Source of the DNA: Acinetobacter geminorum
GTDB lineage: Bacteria; Pseudomonadota; Gammaproteobacteria; Pseudomonadales; Moraxellaceae
DNA length: 64,000 nucleotides
Assembly (NCBI RefSeq): GCF_013009345.1
Contig: NZ_JABELE010000018.1
Coordinates: 9,143-73,142 of the forward strand
Reading direction: 5' to 3'
This document shows positions 27,553 to 37,103 of the stretch, piece by piece. The notes below the pieces were generated by a model. That model was not told the DNA's origin. It did no database searches and worked only from the letters and a program-made list of their open reading frames with translations. How positions within the stretch are numbered: the first letter of the stretch is position 1; every line of letters begins with the position of its first letter. The position numbers and the translations under genes are program-made.

Positions 27553-28902
27553 CTATTTATTTTTATATGGAGTCTCATACGTTGTTTCAGCAACTGGTGA
27601 AACACGCCAAATCGTATTGCCCACATCATCTGCAACTAACACAGCACCTGAGAAATCAATTGCCACACCTACCGGACGACCATAGGCTTTACCTTTGTCG
27701 CTGAGGAATCCAGTCAAAATATCTTGCGGTGGACCTGAGGGTTGTCCACTTCTAAATGGTACAAAAATGACTTTATAACCACTGTGAGGCTTACGGTTCC
27801 AAGAACCATGCTGACCAATAAATGCCCCTCCTCTAAATTGTGGCATCAGTTCGGCTGTATAAAATGTGAGGCCTAAAGAAGCTGTATGGTTGCCTAGTGC
27901 ATAGTCGGGCTTAATTGCACGAGCAACCATTTCCGGATTTTGTGGTTTTACTCGCACATCAACATGTTGACCATAATAGCTGTAAGGCCAACCATAAAAA
28001 GCACCGTCTTGAACCGATGTCATATAATCGGGTACTAAGTCACTACCAATTTCATCGCGCTCATTAACCACCGTCCAGAGTTTTCCACTCTGAGGTTGCC
28101 AAGCCATACCATTTGGATTACGTAGCCCCGTTGCAAATGGGCGTGACTGACCACTTGCAATATCAAACTCTGTAATTTGTGCGCGACCTTTTTCTTGATC
28201 TAGACCATTTTCAGCAACATTACTGTTAGAACCGACAGTAATGTACAGCTTTGTACCTTCGCGATTGGCAATTACATTTTTGGTCCAATGGTGATTTAAA
28301 GGGCCACCCGGTAAGTCCAACACTTTAGTTCCACTGGCCGTAATTTGAGTTTCACCTTCCTGATAAGGAAAACGCACCAGTGCATCTGTATTGGCGATAT
28401 ATAAGTTATTACCAACCAATGCCATACCAAATGGAGAATTTAAGTTTTGAAGGAATACCGTTTTCTTATCAGCGACGCCATCTCCATTGGTGTCACGAAG
28501 TAAGCTAATACGGTTTGCACTTGGGTGAGATGAGCCTGCACGTCTCATCACAAAAGACATGATTTTACCTTTAATACCTTTGCTGTCTTCTGGTTTAGGC
28601 GGAGCATCTGTTTCGGCAACCAATACATCGCCATTTGGTAACACATAAAGCCAACGCGGGTGTTCAAGTCCTTTGGCAAATGCTTTGACCTTTAAACCTT
28701 CTGCTGGAGTTGGCATAGCGCCATTTGGCCAACCTTCTGCTGGGGCTATATTAACGGTTGGTAATAGGCTTGTTTTTGGTTCAGGAAGTTTTGGGTCTGG
28801 CCCATAACTGTCGATAATTGGATATTGAGAGGATGAAGCACATCCTGCAACAAGAACTACAACTGTAGTGCCAAAAATTGGCAGTAAAAAACGTTTAGTC
28901 AT
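27553..28902 (-). CDS. PQQ-type sugar / L-sorbosone dehydrogenase-like lipoprotein
   Basis: The 449-residue protein has a lipoprotein signal (lipobox VLVAGCAS, Cys21) and a six-bladed beta-propeller of the glucose/sorbosone dehydrogenase family. Recognisable are [69 protein letters not shown] and the C-terminal [22 protein letters not shown]. Such proteins bind PQQ and oxidise sugars or aldehydes at the membrane surface, but many members are uncharacterised. The gene is monocistronic. Confidence 0.82.
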   Translation of the reverse strand: MTKRFLLPIFGTTVVVLVAGCASSSQYPIIDSYGPDPKLPEPKTSLLPTVNIAPAEGWPNGAMPTPAEGLKVKAFAKGLEHPRWLYVLPNGDVLVAETDAPPKPEDSKGIKGKIMSFVMRRAGSSHPSANRISLLRDTNGDGVADKKTVFLQNLNSPFGMALVGNNLYIANTDALVRFPYQEGETQITASGTKVLDLPGGPLNHHWTKNVIANREGTKLYITVGSNSNVAENGLDQEKGRAQITEFDIASGQSRPFATGLRNPNGMAWQPQSGKLWTVVNERDEIGSDLVPDYMTSVQDGAFYGWPYSYYGQHVDVRVKPQNPEMVARAIKPDYALGNHTASLGLTFYTAELMPQFRGGAFIGQHGSWNRKPHSGYKVIFVPFRSGQPSGPPQDILTGFLSDKGKAYGRPVGVAIDFSGAVLVADDVGNTIWRVSPVAETTYETPYKNK

Positions 28903-28971
28903 GATTTATCACCATTTATTTTTGTCGTCATGGAAATAGCGTAATTTATGTCTGCAATTAAACAAGCAACT

Positions 28972-29382
28972 TTAATGGAGTCTTTTGTTTATCGCTTGCA
29001 AAAAAACTTCTTTATTTTTTGGTGAAATCATAACCGTTGCGATTTTTTCATTTTTTATATAATAAATTTTGAGTCGATCTAGCGATAATGCTGGAGAGGA
29101 AAGTGGATTATGAGTAGGTTCTATGCGAGTAATATCATTAATATTAATTTTCCATCGAAACACTAAACTCCTAATAATTAAGGTATTGTTTTCTACTAGA
29201 TAATAGGTATTAAAGATGGGAAGCCAAATAACCAAAATGACTAAACTATAAATGACGAGGTGAGGAAAATTTGAAGCTAAAGAATAATGATAATTTGCTT
29301 CATAAATTTTCATAACGATATTGGCAGTGATCACAACAAATATTAATAAAAGCCACCAATCAATTTTTGATCTAAATTTCAA
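28972..29382 (-). CDS. Bacterial PH-domain membrane protein (YyaB-like)
   Basis: The 136-residue protein has two N-terminal transmembrane segments (about 10-27 and 40-62). A PH-like domain follows, with YYLVENNTLIIRSLVFRWKININDITRIEPTHNPLSSPALSLDRL, whose SPALSLDRL block is typical of the YyaB-like PH family. The function is unknown. The start is TTG, supported by GGAGGA 7 nt upstream and the absence of a better start. It lies between two other minus-strand genes without tight coupling. Confidence 0.75.
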   Translation of the reverse strand: MKFRSKIDWWLLLIFVVITANIVMKIYEANYHYSLASNFPHLVIYSLVILVIWLPIFNTYYLVENNTLIIRSLVFRWKININDITRIEPTHNPLSSPALSLDRLKIYYIKNEKIATVMISPKNKEVFLQAINKRLH

Positions 29383-29449
29383 AAGTTATCCTCCATTTCT
29401 ATATTAAATTCTAATAATTTATTCATTCTCATTTACTTAGTTTATTTTC

Positions 29450-30139
29450 TCAAGTTAAGCTAAAACTTACCGCCTCTTTTGCGTGAATAGTGGTGGTATC
29501 AAATAAAGGAACCGAGAATTTAAGCTCACCAATTAACATACAAATTTCGGTACAACCTAGGATAATTCCTTGAGCTCCTTCAGCAATGAGCCTCTCTACA
29601 ATAGCGATGTACTTTTGCTGAGAATTGGGGTTAATCACACCTAAACAAAGTTCTTCATAAATGATGCTATGGACTATTTTTCGGTCGGCTTCATTTGGAA
29701 TAACCACATCAATTCCATAATCCTGCAATCGAGCTTTATAAAAATCTTGCTCCATTGTAAAAGCTGTCCCTAACAGTGCAACTTTACCAATGTTTTGACT
29801 CAAAATTTCTTTTGCTGTTGCATCGGCAATGTGTAAGAAAGGAACGGTAATTGAATCTTCAATCTGTGCAGCAACTTTATGCATGGTGTTGGTACACACT
29901 AAAATACACTCTGCCCCTGCTTTTTCTAAATTTAGTGCTTGCTCCGCTAAATATGCACCTGCTTCTTGCCATAGGCCTTTTGCTTGCAAGGCTGCTATTT
30001 CTTCAAAATCAACACTATTAATAATGACCTTAGCTGAGTGCAATTTCCCTAATTTACGATGAACCATTTTATTGATTTGTTGATAATAAAGCGCTGTAGA
30101 TTCCCAACTCATTCCGCCTAATAAACCGATTGTTTTCAT
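29450..30139 (-). CDS. Aspartate/glutamate racemase family protein
   Basis: The 229-residue cytoplasmic enzyme starts MKTIGLLGGMSWESTALYYQ. It has the two cysteine motifs CTNTMHKVA (near residue 84) and LGCTEICML (near 195) that serve as the paired acid/base in cofactor-independent amino acid racemases. The YgeA/RacX subgroup is the likely affiliation and may have broad specificity. A short stretch of its coding sequence (codons about 22-36, MVHRKLGKLHSAK) recurs as a diverged fragment near 44,252-44,296, so at least one other copy once existed nearby. Confidence 0.88.
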   Translation of the reverse strand: MKTIGLLGGMSWESTALYYQQINKMVHRKLGKLHSAKVIINSVDFEEIAALQAKGLWQEAGAYLAEQALNLEKAGAECILVCTNTMHKVAAQIEDSITVPFLHIADATAKEILSQNIGKVALLGTAFTMEQDFYKARLQDYGIDVVIPNEADRKIVHSIIYEELCLGVINPNSQQKYIAIVERLIAEGAQGIILGCTEICMLIGELKFSVPLFDTTTIHAKEAVSFSLT

Positions 30140-30276
30140 TATTGAATCCTTCTATTTATGCAAAACTTATCTATATATCTTATCGGTAAAGCGCAGCTAG
30201 AATAAAATTGCTTTCTTTATTGAATTATTATTCATCTTATAAGCTATAATTTTTTAAACTATTTAATAAGACCTCT

Positions 30277-30771
30277 ATGTTAGAAACAGAACGTTTAATT
30301 TTACGGCCATTCCTTGAAGAAAACTTACCTATTATGTTGGAGATGTTTCAAGACAAAGATTTTATGGCTTTTTCACCTCATGGTGCCTTATCAACTGAGG
30401 CAGCAACTGATCGTTTTTTAGAAATTTTGGAGCACTATAAAAATCATAATTTTGGCAAAATGGCTATCGTCTTAAAAGATACCTATAAAATTATTGGTTA
30501 TTGTGGTTTTGAAACTTGTGAGGTTGATGGCAAAGCAGAAGCTGAACTAGGTTTTAGACTTATTAAAAGTGAACGAAATAAAGGCTATGTTGTTGAAGCT
30601 TCACTTAAATTACTAGAAGACATGCAAAATCGAAACTTCAAGCATGTGATCGCTTTTTCAGAAAAAGATAATTTACCTGCCCACAACTTATTAAATAAAC
30701 TTGGTTTTGAAAAAACAAACTCATCTAGTTACATGAATATGGATGTTATCTTTTTCAAAAAAGATCTGTAA
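30277..30771 (+). CDS. GNAT-family N-acetyltransferase
   Basis: The 164-residue protein is a RimJ/RimL-type acetyltransferase, beginning LETERLILRPFLEENLP. It has the acetyl-CoA binding region ELGFRLIKSERNKGYVVEAS (residues about 89-108) and the C-terminal FSEKDNLPAHNLLNKLGFEK. The Q/RxxGxG loop is altered (RNKGYV). The acceptor is unknown. The gene is divergent from the racemase gene and stands alone. Confidence 0.85.
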   Translation: MLETERLILRPFLEENLPIMLEMFQDKDFMAFSPHGALSTEAATDRFLEILEHYKNHNFGKMAIVLKDTYKIIGYCGFETCEVDGKAEAELGFRLIKSERNKGYVVEASLKLLEDMQNRNFKHVIAFSEKDNLPAHNLLNKLGFEKTNSSSYMNMDVIFFKKDL

Positions 30772-30935
30772 TTTCTTTGATAAAAAATAAAATTACTATA
30801 AAAAACTTTAAGTTAGTGAAGATCTATTTGCCTCAAAGAAACCAGCATTAAATCCAAATCATAAATATAAGAATTCACGCAAACTTCACGACCAGCTCTT
30901 TAATTTAATCTTATAAAGTTGGCTCGGATATAGAC

Positions 30936-31508
30936 ATGAAAATTATAACTACAGCCCTAGGGCTGATTACCTTGATAGGTTTAACAGCGTGTAAAAGTGT
31001 GCCTAGCTACTCTGATGACTACGGTAAAGCCGAGCAAAAAATTACTGGAATAGAATTAAATGACCAACAGGCGTTAGATATCGGCAATCGTTTTGTTGCT
31101 GCCTTTAATACGCTTGGTACCCCTTCCTTTATAAGCAATGCTGGCAATCTCTACGCTGATCAGCTTTATATTAACGATACACTTTCGCAGTTCTCTCAGA
31201 AAAAAGATCTGATTAAGCATTTTGAAGGCATGAATGCCCGAGTGAATAATGTCACGGTAAAACTCATTAGTGCAACTCATCACCAAGATACAGCCTATAT
31301 CCATTGGTACATGACCTATGACTTTAAAATGCTAGGTCGTTCAAAAACCATGACTTCTTATGGAATTAGTCAGATTAAGATTAATGAACAACAAAAAATT
31401 ATTTTCCAGCAAGATTATTGGGATCCAGCGAATGGCCTTTACCGTTCTTTACCCATATTTGGAGGAGTATATAAATGGATATTGCCGTTCAAAAAAGTCG
31501 AATCTTGA
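30936..31508 (+). CDS. NTF2/SnoaL-like lipoprotein
   Basis: The 190-residue protein has a lipoprotein signal (lipobox LTACKS, Cys19). Its NTF2-like fold contains NRFVAAFNTLGTPSFISNAG, YADQLYINDTLSQFSQKKDLIKHF and the end motif QQDYWDPANGLYRSLPIFGG. Proteins with this YWDxxxGxYxxLP ending accompany Cfa/DUF1365/FAD-oxidoreductase clusters in gammaproteobacteria. It overlaps the next gene by 34 nt. Its likely role is in the envelope lipid pathway encoded by the convergent operon; the biochemical function is unknown. Confidence 0.8.
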   Translation: MKIITTALGLITLIGLTACKSVPSYSDDYGKAEQKITGIELNDQQALDIGNRFVAAFNTLGTPSFISNAGNLYADQLYINDTLSQFSQKKDLIKHFEGMNARVNNVTVKLISATHHQDTAYIHWYMTYDFKMLGRSKTMTSYGISQIKINEQQKIIFQQDYWDPANGLYRSLPIFGGVYKWILPFKKVES

Positions 31509-31969
31509 TATTTTTAGGAATCTTAATCGTATCTCAAGCTAACGCGGCTGAACTGAAAAAATGTAGTTCAGCACCTTTGATGGTCACGAGTAAGAAAGTG
31601 GGAAATGTCAGTTACTTTGCTGAAGATTGCTTAAAAAATTGGCAGAGTCAAAGCATCAAAATGGACTTTAGCTATAACCGCGATATTCCCGAGTGGGCTT
31701 TTAAACGTGCAGCAACCCATTATTTGAAAAAGAATATTAGTGGATTTGATGCAAAATCTCCGCTTAATCATATTAATGAACTTTATAGACCCATCAAAAA
31801 TGGAGACTTATATAGTTTGTATTACCAACATGAAAATCAAAAACTAGAACTAAAATTAAACCAGAAGCTACTCGGTTCTTTAAACAATCCGAATGCAAAT
31901 CAATATTTTAAAATCTGGTTTGGTAGTGAACCATTTAATGCTAAATTAAAACAACAATTATTAAATTAA
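31475..31969 (+). CDS. Chalcone-isomerase-like periplasmic protein
   Basis: The 164-residue protein has an N-terminal signal segment (about 1-24, ending SQANA). Its fold resembles the bacterial chalcone isomerase-like family, with the block MDFSYNRDIPEWAFKRAATHYL near residue 65. Bacterial members bind lipids or are unassigned rather than acting on flavonoids. Although the gene begins inside its upstream neighbour, its start is supported by GGAGGAG 7 nt before the ATG, so the overlap is real and implies coupling. A response regulator gene follows after 17 nt. Confidence 0.75.
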   Translation: MDIAVQKSRILIFLGILIVSQANAAELKKCSSAPLMVTSKKVGNVSYFAEDCLKNWQSQSIKMDFSYNRDIPEWAFKRAATHYLKKNISGFDAKSPLNHINELYRPIKNGDLYSLYYQHENQKLELKLNQKLLGSLNNPNANQYFKIWFGSEPFNAKLKQQLLN

Positions 31970-31986
31970 TGGCTTAATAAAATCTT

Positions 31987-32691
31987 ATGGGTAATCATTT
32001 TATCCTCATGGTTGAGGACCATTTTGAACTTGCAGCAACCGTCTGCGAATTTCTTGAAGTGCATGGTTATATCATCGATCATGCGCGTAATTTAGATGCT
32101 GCACGGACTTTTCTCAAATCGCAGCATTATCATCTTTTGCTGCTCGATATAAACTTACCCGACGGCTCAGGTTATGACCTATGTAACTGGCTACGCACCG
32201 AACAAGGCGTTGATATTCCAGTCCTTATGCTGACAGCAAGAGATACTTTAGATGACAAACTTAAAGGTTTTACCGCTGGAACAGATGATTATTTAGTAAA
32301 ACCCTTTGATTTTAACGAACTAGTGATGCGGATTCGTGCATTAATTAAAAGAGCAGCTGGCGAAGTTACTCATCATAAAATTCAGATTCATGACTTAATT
32401 CTTGATAGCGCAACCCAAACAGTTATTCGTGCCGGAAATAATATCGAATTGCCGCCTATTCAATTTAAATTATTAAAAATTTTGATGCGCCAGTCTCCAA
32501 AAGTAGTGACTAAGCAAGAACTGATGATGGAATTATGGGGAGACGAAGAACCTGAAAGCGATGCGTTACGCAGTCACATCTATAACCTAAGAAAAATGGT
32601 TGATAAACCTTTTGATCCTAAACTATTACATACAGTAGCAGGTGTCGGTTTAAAAATTGCTTTGGAAGATTCCGCGACTCAACTTAAATAG
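31987..32691 (+). CDS. OmpR-family response regulator of the lipid-modification locus
   Basis: The 234-residue protein has a receiver domain (phospho-acceptor Asp in LLLLDINLPDGSGYD near residue 55, conserved Lys in YLVKPF near 105) and an OmpR-type winged helix (about 130-228, ending LLHTVAGVGLKI). It follows the NTF2-like and chalcone-isomerase-like genes by a short gap. Its presumed partner kinase is encoded convergently, and the two 3' ends overlap by 13 bp. Control of the lipid operon is inferred from context. Confidence 0.88.
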   Translation: MGNHFILMVEDHFELAATVCEFLEVHGYIIDHARNLDAARTFLKSQHYHLLLLDINLPDGSGYDLCNWLRTEQGVDIPVLMLTARDTLDDKLKGFTAGTDDYLVKPFDFNELVMRIRALIKRAAGEVTHHKIQIHDLILDSATQTVIRAGNNIELPPIQFKLLKILMRQSPKVVTKQELMMELWGDEEPESDALRSHIYNLRKMVDKPFDPKLLHTVAGVGLKIALEDSATQLK

Positions 32692-34007
32692 ACTACAACA
32701 ATTAAGCCTGTGGTTGGCTCCAAATCGAGTTCAGGATGAGTGGTTAAATAGTACTGCCGATCAAACAGCTCAACTCGCCATCCTAATTGCTTGCAAAGCT
32801 TTTGTACCAATTGCAAACCAATGCCATGACCTTTAGCCTTTATGGAAAGTTGTGTGTCGCTGAGCTCTTGCACCTTTACATCGTTAGGTAAAGAAATTCC
32901 AATTCCGTTATCTGCAATAATCAGGCTGTTTTTTTGTTGAATAATGTCGATTTGTGAACCTTGAGAATAGTTAAGCGCATTACGTAAAATATTGCTTAAA
33001 ACCATTTGAGTCATAGAAGGATATAACCAGCGTGGCTGTTCAGCTGAGTTTGGATGAATACTAATATGTATTCCTTTACTCACACTCATCACTTCTAAAC
33101 TTTCAACTAAATCCCTTACTGTTTTGGATAATAAATTTTTCTCAGATGGCAAGCTCTGTACCGTATTACGTGCAATCGCAAGTAAGGTATCAACGAGCAG
33201 CTGCATATCTTCAATTGTGTTATGAAGACGGACTAAAGATTTATCGTCTCCATATTTCGCCTGACACAGTTGCACATTACCTTTCAAAATGGTGAGTGGA
33301 GTGCGTAACTCATGACTCACATCTCCAGTAAATTCTCTTTCGCGTCGAATAAAATCACTTAAAACCTGATGATATTTTTCTAAAGCTTGTTTGAGATATT
33401 CGGCTTCCATGTTGCCATTGGTATTAATATCTCTAAAAGGAGATGCCTGAGTATCTTGATGTGCCCAATCGATATTTTCTAAAGCATTCGCCAAACGTGT
33501 AATTGGAGAAAAATAGCGTCTTGCTCTTCGGTTTGACCACCACAAAAAGCTATATAGAACAGATAAGCTGAACATGAGGGGAGCAAGACCAAATAACCAG
33601 ATCAGTTTATTAACATTACTTTCGCCAAATACCAATAGAACATGCTGACCATTACGCTCACCATAGACCGTCATTCGCTCTTTACCATCAACGAATACTC
33701 GGTGCACGCCACTTTCTAAATGCATGCCCCGAAAAGGTTGAGGCGCGACCTGTGTATTCCACCGATATCCATATAAATTTTTAGTATCTGGTAAATCAGC
33801 ATTTGGATTACGTTCTATGCGTAACCAGTAATGCTCCATTTCCTGTTCTAAAGCGGTTTTAAGTAAAGAGCCTTTAATTACCCAAGCACTACAAGCCAAC
33901 CCGACCACGATCGATAATGCAATCAGACCAATCTGCAACCAGTAATATCGGTTGAACATTTGGGCTAATGGATGACTCGCTTTGCCATCATGTCGAGTTT
34001 TTATCAT
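32679..34007 (-). CDS. Sensor histidine kinase of the lipid-modification locus
   Basis: The 442-residue inner membrane kinase has a transmembrane helix near residues 20-45, a periplasmic sensor region (about 46-125) and a second transmembrane helix near 130-152. The HisKA domain carries the phospho-accepting His in DVSHELRTPLTILKGN near 230, and the HATPase domain has N-box NILRNALNYS and G-box IADNGIGISL. It is the last gene downstream of the methyltransferase operon, 32 nt after the second Cfa-type gene. Confidence 0.88.
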   Translation of the reverse strand: MIKTRHDGKASHPLAQMFNRYYWLQIGLIALSIVVGLACSAWVIKGSLLKTALEQEMEHYWLRIERNPNADLPDTKNLYGYRWNTQVAPQPFRGMHLESGVHRVFVDGKERMTVYGERNGQHVLLVFGESNVNKLIWLFGLAPLMFSLSVLYSFLWWSNRRARRYFSPITRLANALENIDWAHQDTQASPFRDINTNGNMEAEYLKQALEKYHQVLSDFIRREREFTGDVSHELRTPLTILKGNVQLCQAKYGDDKSLVRLHNTIEDMQLLVDTLLAIARNTVQSLPSEKNLLSKTVRDLVESLEVMSVSKGIHISIHPNSAEQPRWLYPSMTQMVLSNILRNALNYSQGSQIDIIQQKNSLIIADNGIGISLPNDVKVQELSDTQLSIKAKGHGIGLQLVQKLCKQLGWRVELFDRQYYLTTHPELDLEPTTGLIVVVYLS

Positions 34008-34039
34008 ATCTTTATCGCCGGGATAGGCTATAGAAATTA

Positions 34040-35086
34040 CTATGATCGCTTTTTAAATAAAAAGTGACCAATGACCCATTCTTGACCTTGCTCAAAACCA
34101 AATAACTCAGCACAAGCCATGAAGAAAATACGCCAGCGTTGCCACCAAATATTGGCATCTTTTCCATAGATTTTTTTAAACAGTGGCTTCAGTTCGACTT
34201 CTTGGTTATCCATGTTATCAAGCCAAGCATTTGCCGTTCTCATATAGTGCTCACCCGACCACTGCCACTGTTGAGCCAATTCTAAATGCTCTTGAAAATG
34301 CAAAAAAGTTGACGTCGCAGGCATTAAACCGCCAGTAAAGAAATACTTGGACATCCAATCATAATCTGATTTTACTTCAAAAGGATAATGTAAAAAGCGA
34401 TGGCAAAAAATATGACACCAAAGTAGACCATCTGCCTTCAACCATCCCTGAATTTTCTCAAAAAGACGTTGATAGTTACGAACGTGTTCAAACATTTCAA
34501 CCGATACAACCCGATCAAACTGATCTTGGTCTAATTCGAGCACATTCACATCACATGTGACCACTTCAAGATTCGTTAAACCCTTCAACTTTGCTTGCCC
34601 AAGAATATGCTTTTTCTGGGTTGCAGAGTTTGAAACAGCAGTAATCTGTGAGCGTGGATAGTTTTCTGCCATCCACAAAGTTAAAGAACCCCAGCCACAG
34701 CCTAACTCTAAAATATGTTGGCCGTTTTTAAGTTGTGCTCTTTCACAGTAAAGCTGAAGTGCGAGCTCCTCTGCCTGATCTAAAGTTGTTGTTTTAGTTG
34801 GAAAATAGCAAGCACTGTATTTGAGTCTTTTTCCAAGCACTGCCTGAAAAAACTCGGTCGGCAATTCATAGTGCTGCTCATTTGCCTTGTCCGTTTCAAC
34901 GGCGATTTCGCTCCGTTTCAGCATATTAAGCACATCCATATAGCGCTGTGCCCATTGTTCAGGGTCATAACGCCCTTCTTGAATTAAGCGCTTTTTACTT
35001 AAAGCACGAATTGCAGCTCGAATGGCATGATCTGGAATCACACCACTTTCAACAATTTTCAAAGACTGATGAACAATAAAATCCAT
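34040..35086 (-). CDS. Cfa-type SAM-dependent fatty acid methyltransferase, second copy
   Basis: The 348-residue protein is a cyclopropane-fatty-acyl-phospholipid synthase family methyltransferase. SAM motif I is ILELGCGWGSLTLWMAE near residue 120, with VSVEMFEHVRNYQRLFEKI after it. The segment before motif I reads KYSACYFP where the family usually has YSCAYW. It shares only the core with the other Cfa-type protein of the operon, so they are not recent duplicates and probably have different jobs. It lies 8 nt after the DUF1295 gene. Confidence 0.85.
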   Translation of the reverse strand: MDFIVHQSLKIVESGVIPDHAIRAAIRALSKKRLIQEGRYDPEQWAQRYMDVLNMLKRSEIAVETDKANEQHYELPTEFFQAVLGKRLKYSACYFPTKTTTLDQAEELALQLYCERAQLKNGQHILELGCGWGSLTLWMAENYPRSQITAVSNSATQKKHILGQAKLKGLTNLEVVTCDVNVLELDQDQFDRVVSVEMFEHVRNYQRLFEKIQGWLKADGLLWCHIFCHRFLHYPFEVKSDYDWMSKYFFTGGLMPATSTFLHFQEHLELAQQWQWSGEHYMRTANAWLDNMDNQEVELKPLFKKIYGKDANIWWQRWRIFFMACAELFGFEQGQEWVIGHFLFKKRS

Positions 35087-35094
35087 ATGCGCAC

Positions 35095-35874
35095 CTATTT
35101 TTTGGGTTTTCGCGGAATAAACATTGATGTTTTTTGTTGATAATCAAGATAATTTTGACCGCGACTTTTAATTGCTTGTTTTTCACTAAATGGAATACCC
35201 GTGACGTAATATAAAAATAGCCACATCAGTAACGGATAAATCCACAATACATATTGGCCTGCCGCTAAACCAATAATTGGATAGGCAAACCAGTGTAACC
35301 ATTCAAAAAAATAATTGGGGTGACGTGAATAACGCCATAAACCCTGATCCATCGTTTTGCCATGATGATCTGGATTTAATTTAAATCGGTATAATTGCTG
35401 ATCAGCGAGTTGTTCTCCAATGAAAGCAATTGCCATGATGACAGCTGCAATTACTAAAGCGACTTTATATCCACTATTCCATTCAGTTGCCTCTACATTG
35501 AGGAGCGTCCACATCGGCAAAAAGAACAAAAGCACTAAAAGTGTTTGAAAGATAAAAAATAATAAAAAGCCAATATGCTGAAACTTACCCATCGCTTTAC
35601 GCATGCTCGCGTAACGGCCATCTTCTTTTTGTTCAGATTGATAACGTCTTAACAGATGCCAAAATAATCTTAAAAACCATAAGCCGCTAAAAATACCGAT
35701 AAAAAGACGCACTTCAACTGGGGCAACTGAAATGAGTAAAGAAGACACAATAATGTTTACTGCCAGACAGAAACTCCATGCAGCATCTACAATTCCAACT
35801 CGGCCATTTATAGTGGCAAGTAGCCAGCTCAGCAACATGATCATTAAATCTAGAATCAGTAAATTCCAAAACAT
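35095..35874 (-). CDS. DUF1295 / steroid 5-alpha-reductase-like membrane protein
   Basis: The 259-residue integral membrane protein has about six hydrophobic segments and the C-terminal signature GLWRYSRHPNYFFEWLHWF near residue 190. This signature is shared by DUF1295, steroid 5-alpha reductases and isoprenylcysteine methyltransferases. The RHPNY region binds NADPH or SAM in relatives. Its presence between two Cfa-type methyltransferases is a conserved arrangement in gammaproteobacterial lipid clusters. Its reaction there is not established. Confidence 0.85.
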   Translation of the reverse strand: MFWNLLILDLMIMLLSWLLATINGRVGIVDAAWSFCLAVNIIVSSLLISVAPVEVRLFIGIFSGLWFLRLFWHLLRRYQSEQKEDGRYASMRKAMGKFQHIGFLLFFIFQTLLVLLFFLPMWTLLNVEATEWNSGYKVALVIAAVIMAIAFIGEQLADQQLYRFKLNPDHHGKTMDQGLWRYSRHPNYFFEWLHWFAYPIIGLAAGQYVLWIYPLLMWLFLYYVTGIPFSEKQAIKSRGQNYLDYQQKTSMFIPRKPKK

Positions 35875-35903
35875 GAGCAGTCTCCTTACTTGAGCTGTTT
35901 GAT

Positions 35904-37103
35904 TTAGTAACTGGTACTTTCAAACAACAAGTGAACATTGCTTATCACGCCTTCTTTAAAACCGCCTTCGCAATAACATAAATAGAAATCCCACATCCGA
36001 ATGAAGTTTTCATCGAAACCTAGAGCCAATACTTGTTCCCGCGCTGCTAAAAAACGCGCTCGCCAGTGATGAAGTGTTTGTGCATAACTTAAACCAATAT
36101 CATTTAAATTTTTTAACCTTAAACCACTCTCAGAGGCGGTTTGAGTTAATACACTTATGCTAGGAATAAAGCTACCAGGGAAAATATAGCGCTTAATATA
36201 ATCAACTGTATTTAATGCTTTTTTATACCGGAAATCTTCAATAGTAATGGCTTGAATAAATGCCAACCCTTTCGGTTTTAATAGTGCTTTACATTGATCA
36301 AAGTATGTCGATAAATATTGCGCCCCAACCGCCTCAACCATTTCAATTGAAACCAGCTTATCGAATTTACCTTCGAGCAAACGGTAGTCTTTAAGTTGCA
36401 CATCAATTCGATGTGCCAAGCCAGCTTCATTTACACGAGTAACGGCTTCATCATATTGAGCTTGTGAAATGGTAATGGTGGTTACTCTACAGCCATAATG
36501 TTGAGCTGCATAAATTGCAAAACCACCCCACCCACTTCCAATTTCAACCAAATGATCTAGTGGTTTTAAATCTAACTTTTTACAAATGATCTCTTTTTTT
36601 AAATCAGATGCTTCTTCGAGGGTCATGTTTTCATTTTCAAAAACGGCGCTCGAATACATTAAAGACGGATCTAAAAATAATTTAAAAAAGTCGTTGCTTA
36701 AGTCGTAGTGCTCGGCAATATTTTTACGGCTACCAGTTATAGAATTCTTTCGATTTTGATACCAAGCTTTAAGAAAAAACTGGCTCGCTTGGGCAATAAC
36801 ATTCTGGTTGATTTTGTCCAATACAGCTCGGTTACGTGCCAAGATCTGAATCAACTCGACAAGGTGCTCGCTGCTCCAGTCACCACGAATGTAGCCTTCT
36901 GCTGCTCCCAAAACACCATTTTTTAAAATAAGATCCATCAATAAAGGATTGCGAACTTCAATCACAGCATGTAAGTCTGAAACTTCACCGACCGTCCCAT
37001 TCCACGCGCCCTGAAAAGTGATCTGTCCATGACGTAGTTTGAGAAGACTCTTGAGCAGTAACGGTAGTGAGTCATCTTCACCATAAAGAAATGTTTTTAT
37101 CAT
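35904..37103 (-). CDS. Cfa-type SAM-dependent fatty acid methyltransferase, first copy
   Basis: The 399-residue protein matches full-length Cfa. It has an N-terminal lipid-binding domain (about 1-110), SAM motif I LVEIGSGWGGFAIYAAQHYG near residue 185, VSIEMVEAVGAQYL near 255 and IQAITIEDFRYKKALNTVDYIKRYIFPGS (given as two blocks, IQAITIEDFRYKK and DYIKRYIFPGS) near 300. The family YSCAYW segment reads MYSSAVF here, so the usual cysteine is a serine. Cfa enzymes transfer a methyl group to the double bond of an acyl chain in phospholipids, giving a cyclopropane or a methyl branch. The gene overlaps the DUF1365 gene by 4 nt. Confidence 0.88.
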   Translation of the reverse strand: MIKTFLYGEDDSLPLLLKSLLKLRHGQITFQGAWNGTVGEVSDLHAVIEVRNPLLMDLILKNGVLGAAEGYIRGDWSSEHLVELIQILARNRAVLDKINQNVIAQASQFFLKAWYQNRKNSITGSRKNIAEHYDLSNDFFKLFLDPSLMYSSAVFENENMTLEEASDLKKEIICKKLDLKPLDHLVEIGSGWGGFAIYAAQHYGCRVTTITISQAQYDEAVTRVNEAGLAHRIDVQLKDYRLLEGKFDKLVSIEMVEAVGAQYLSTYFDQCKALLKPKGLAFIQAITIEDFRYKKALNTVDYIKRYIFPGSFIPSISVLTQTASESGLRLKNLNDIGLSYAQTLHHWRARFLAAREQVLALGFDENFIRMWDFYLCYCEGGFKEGVISNVHLLFESTSY

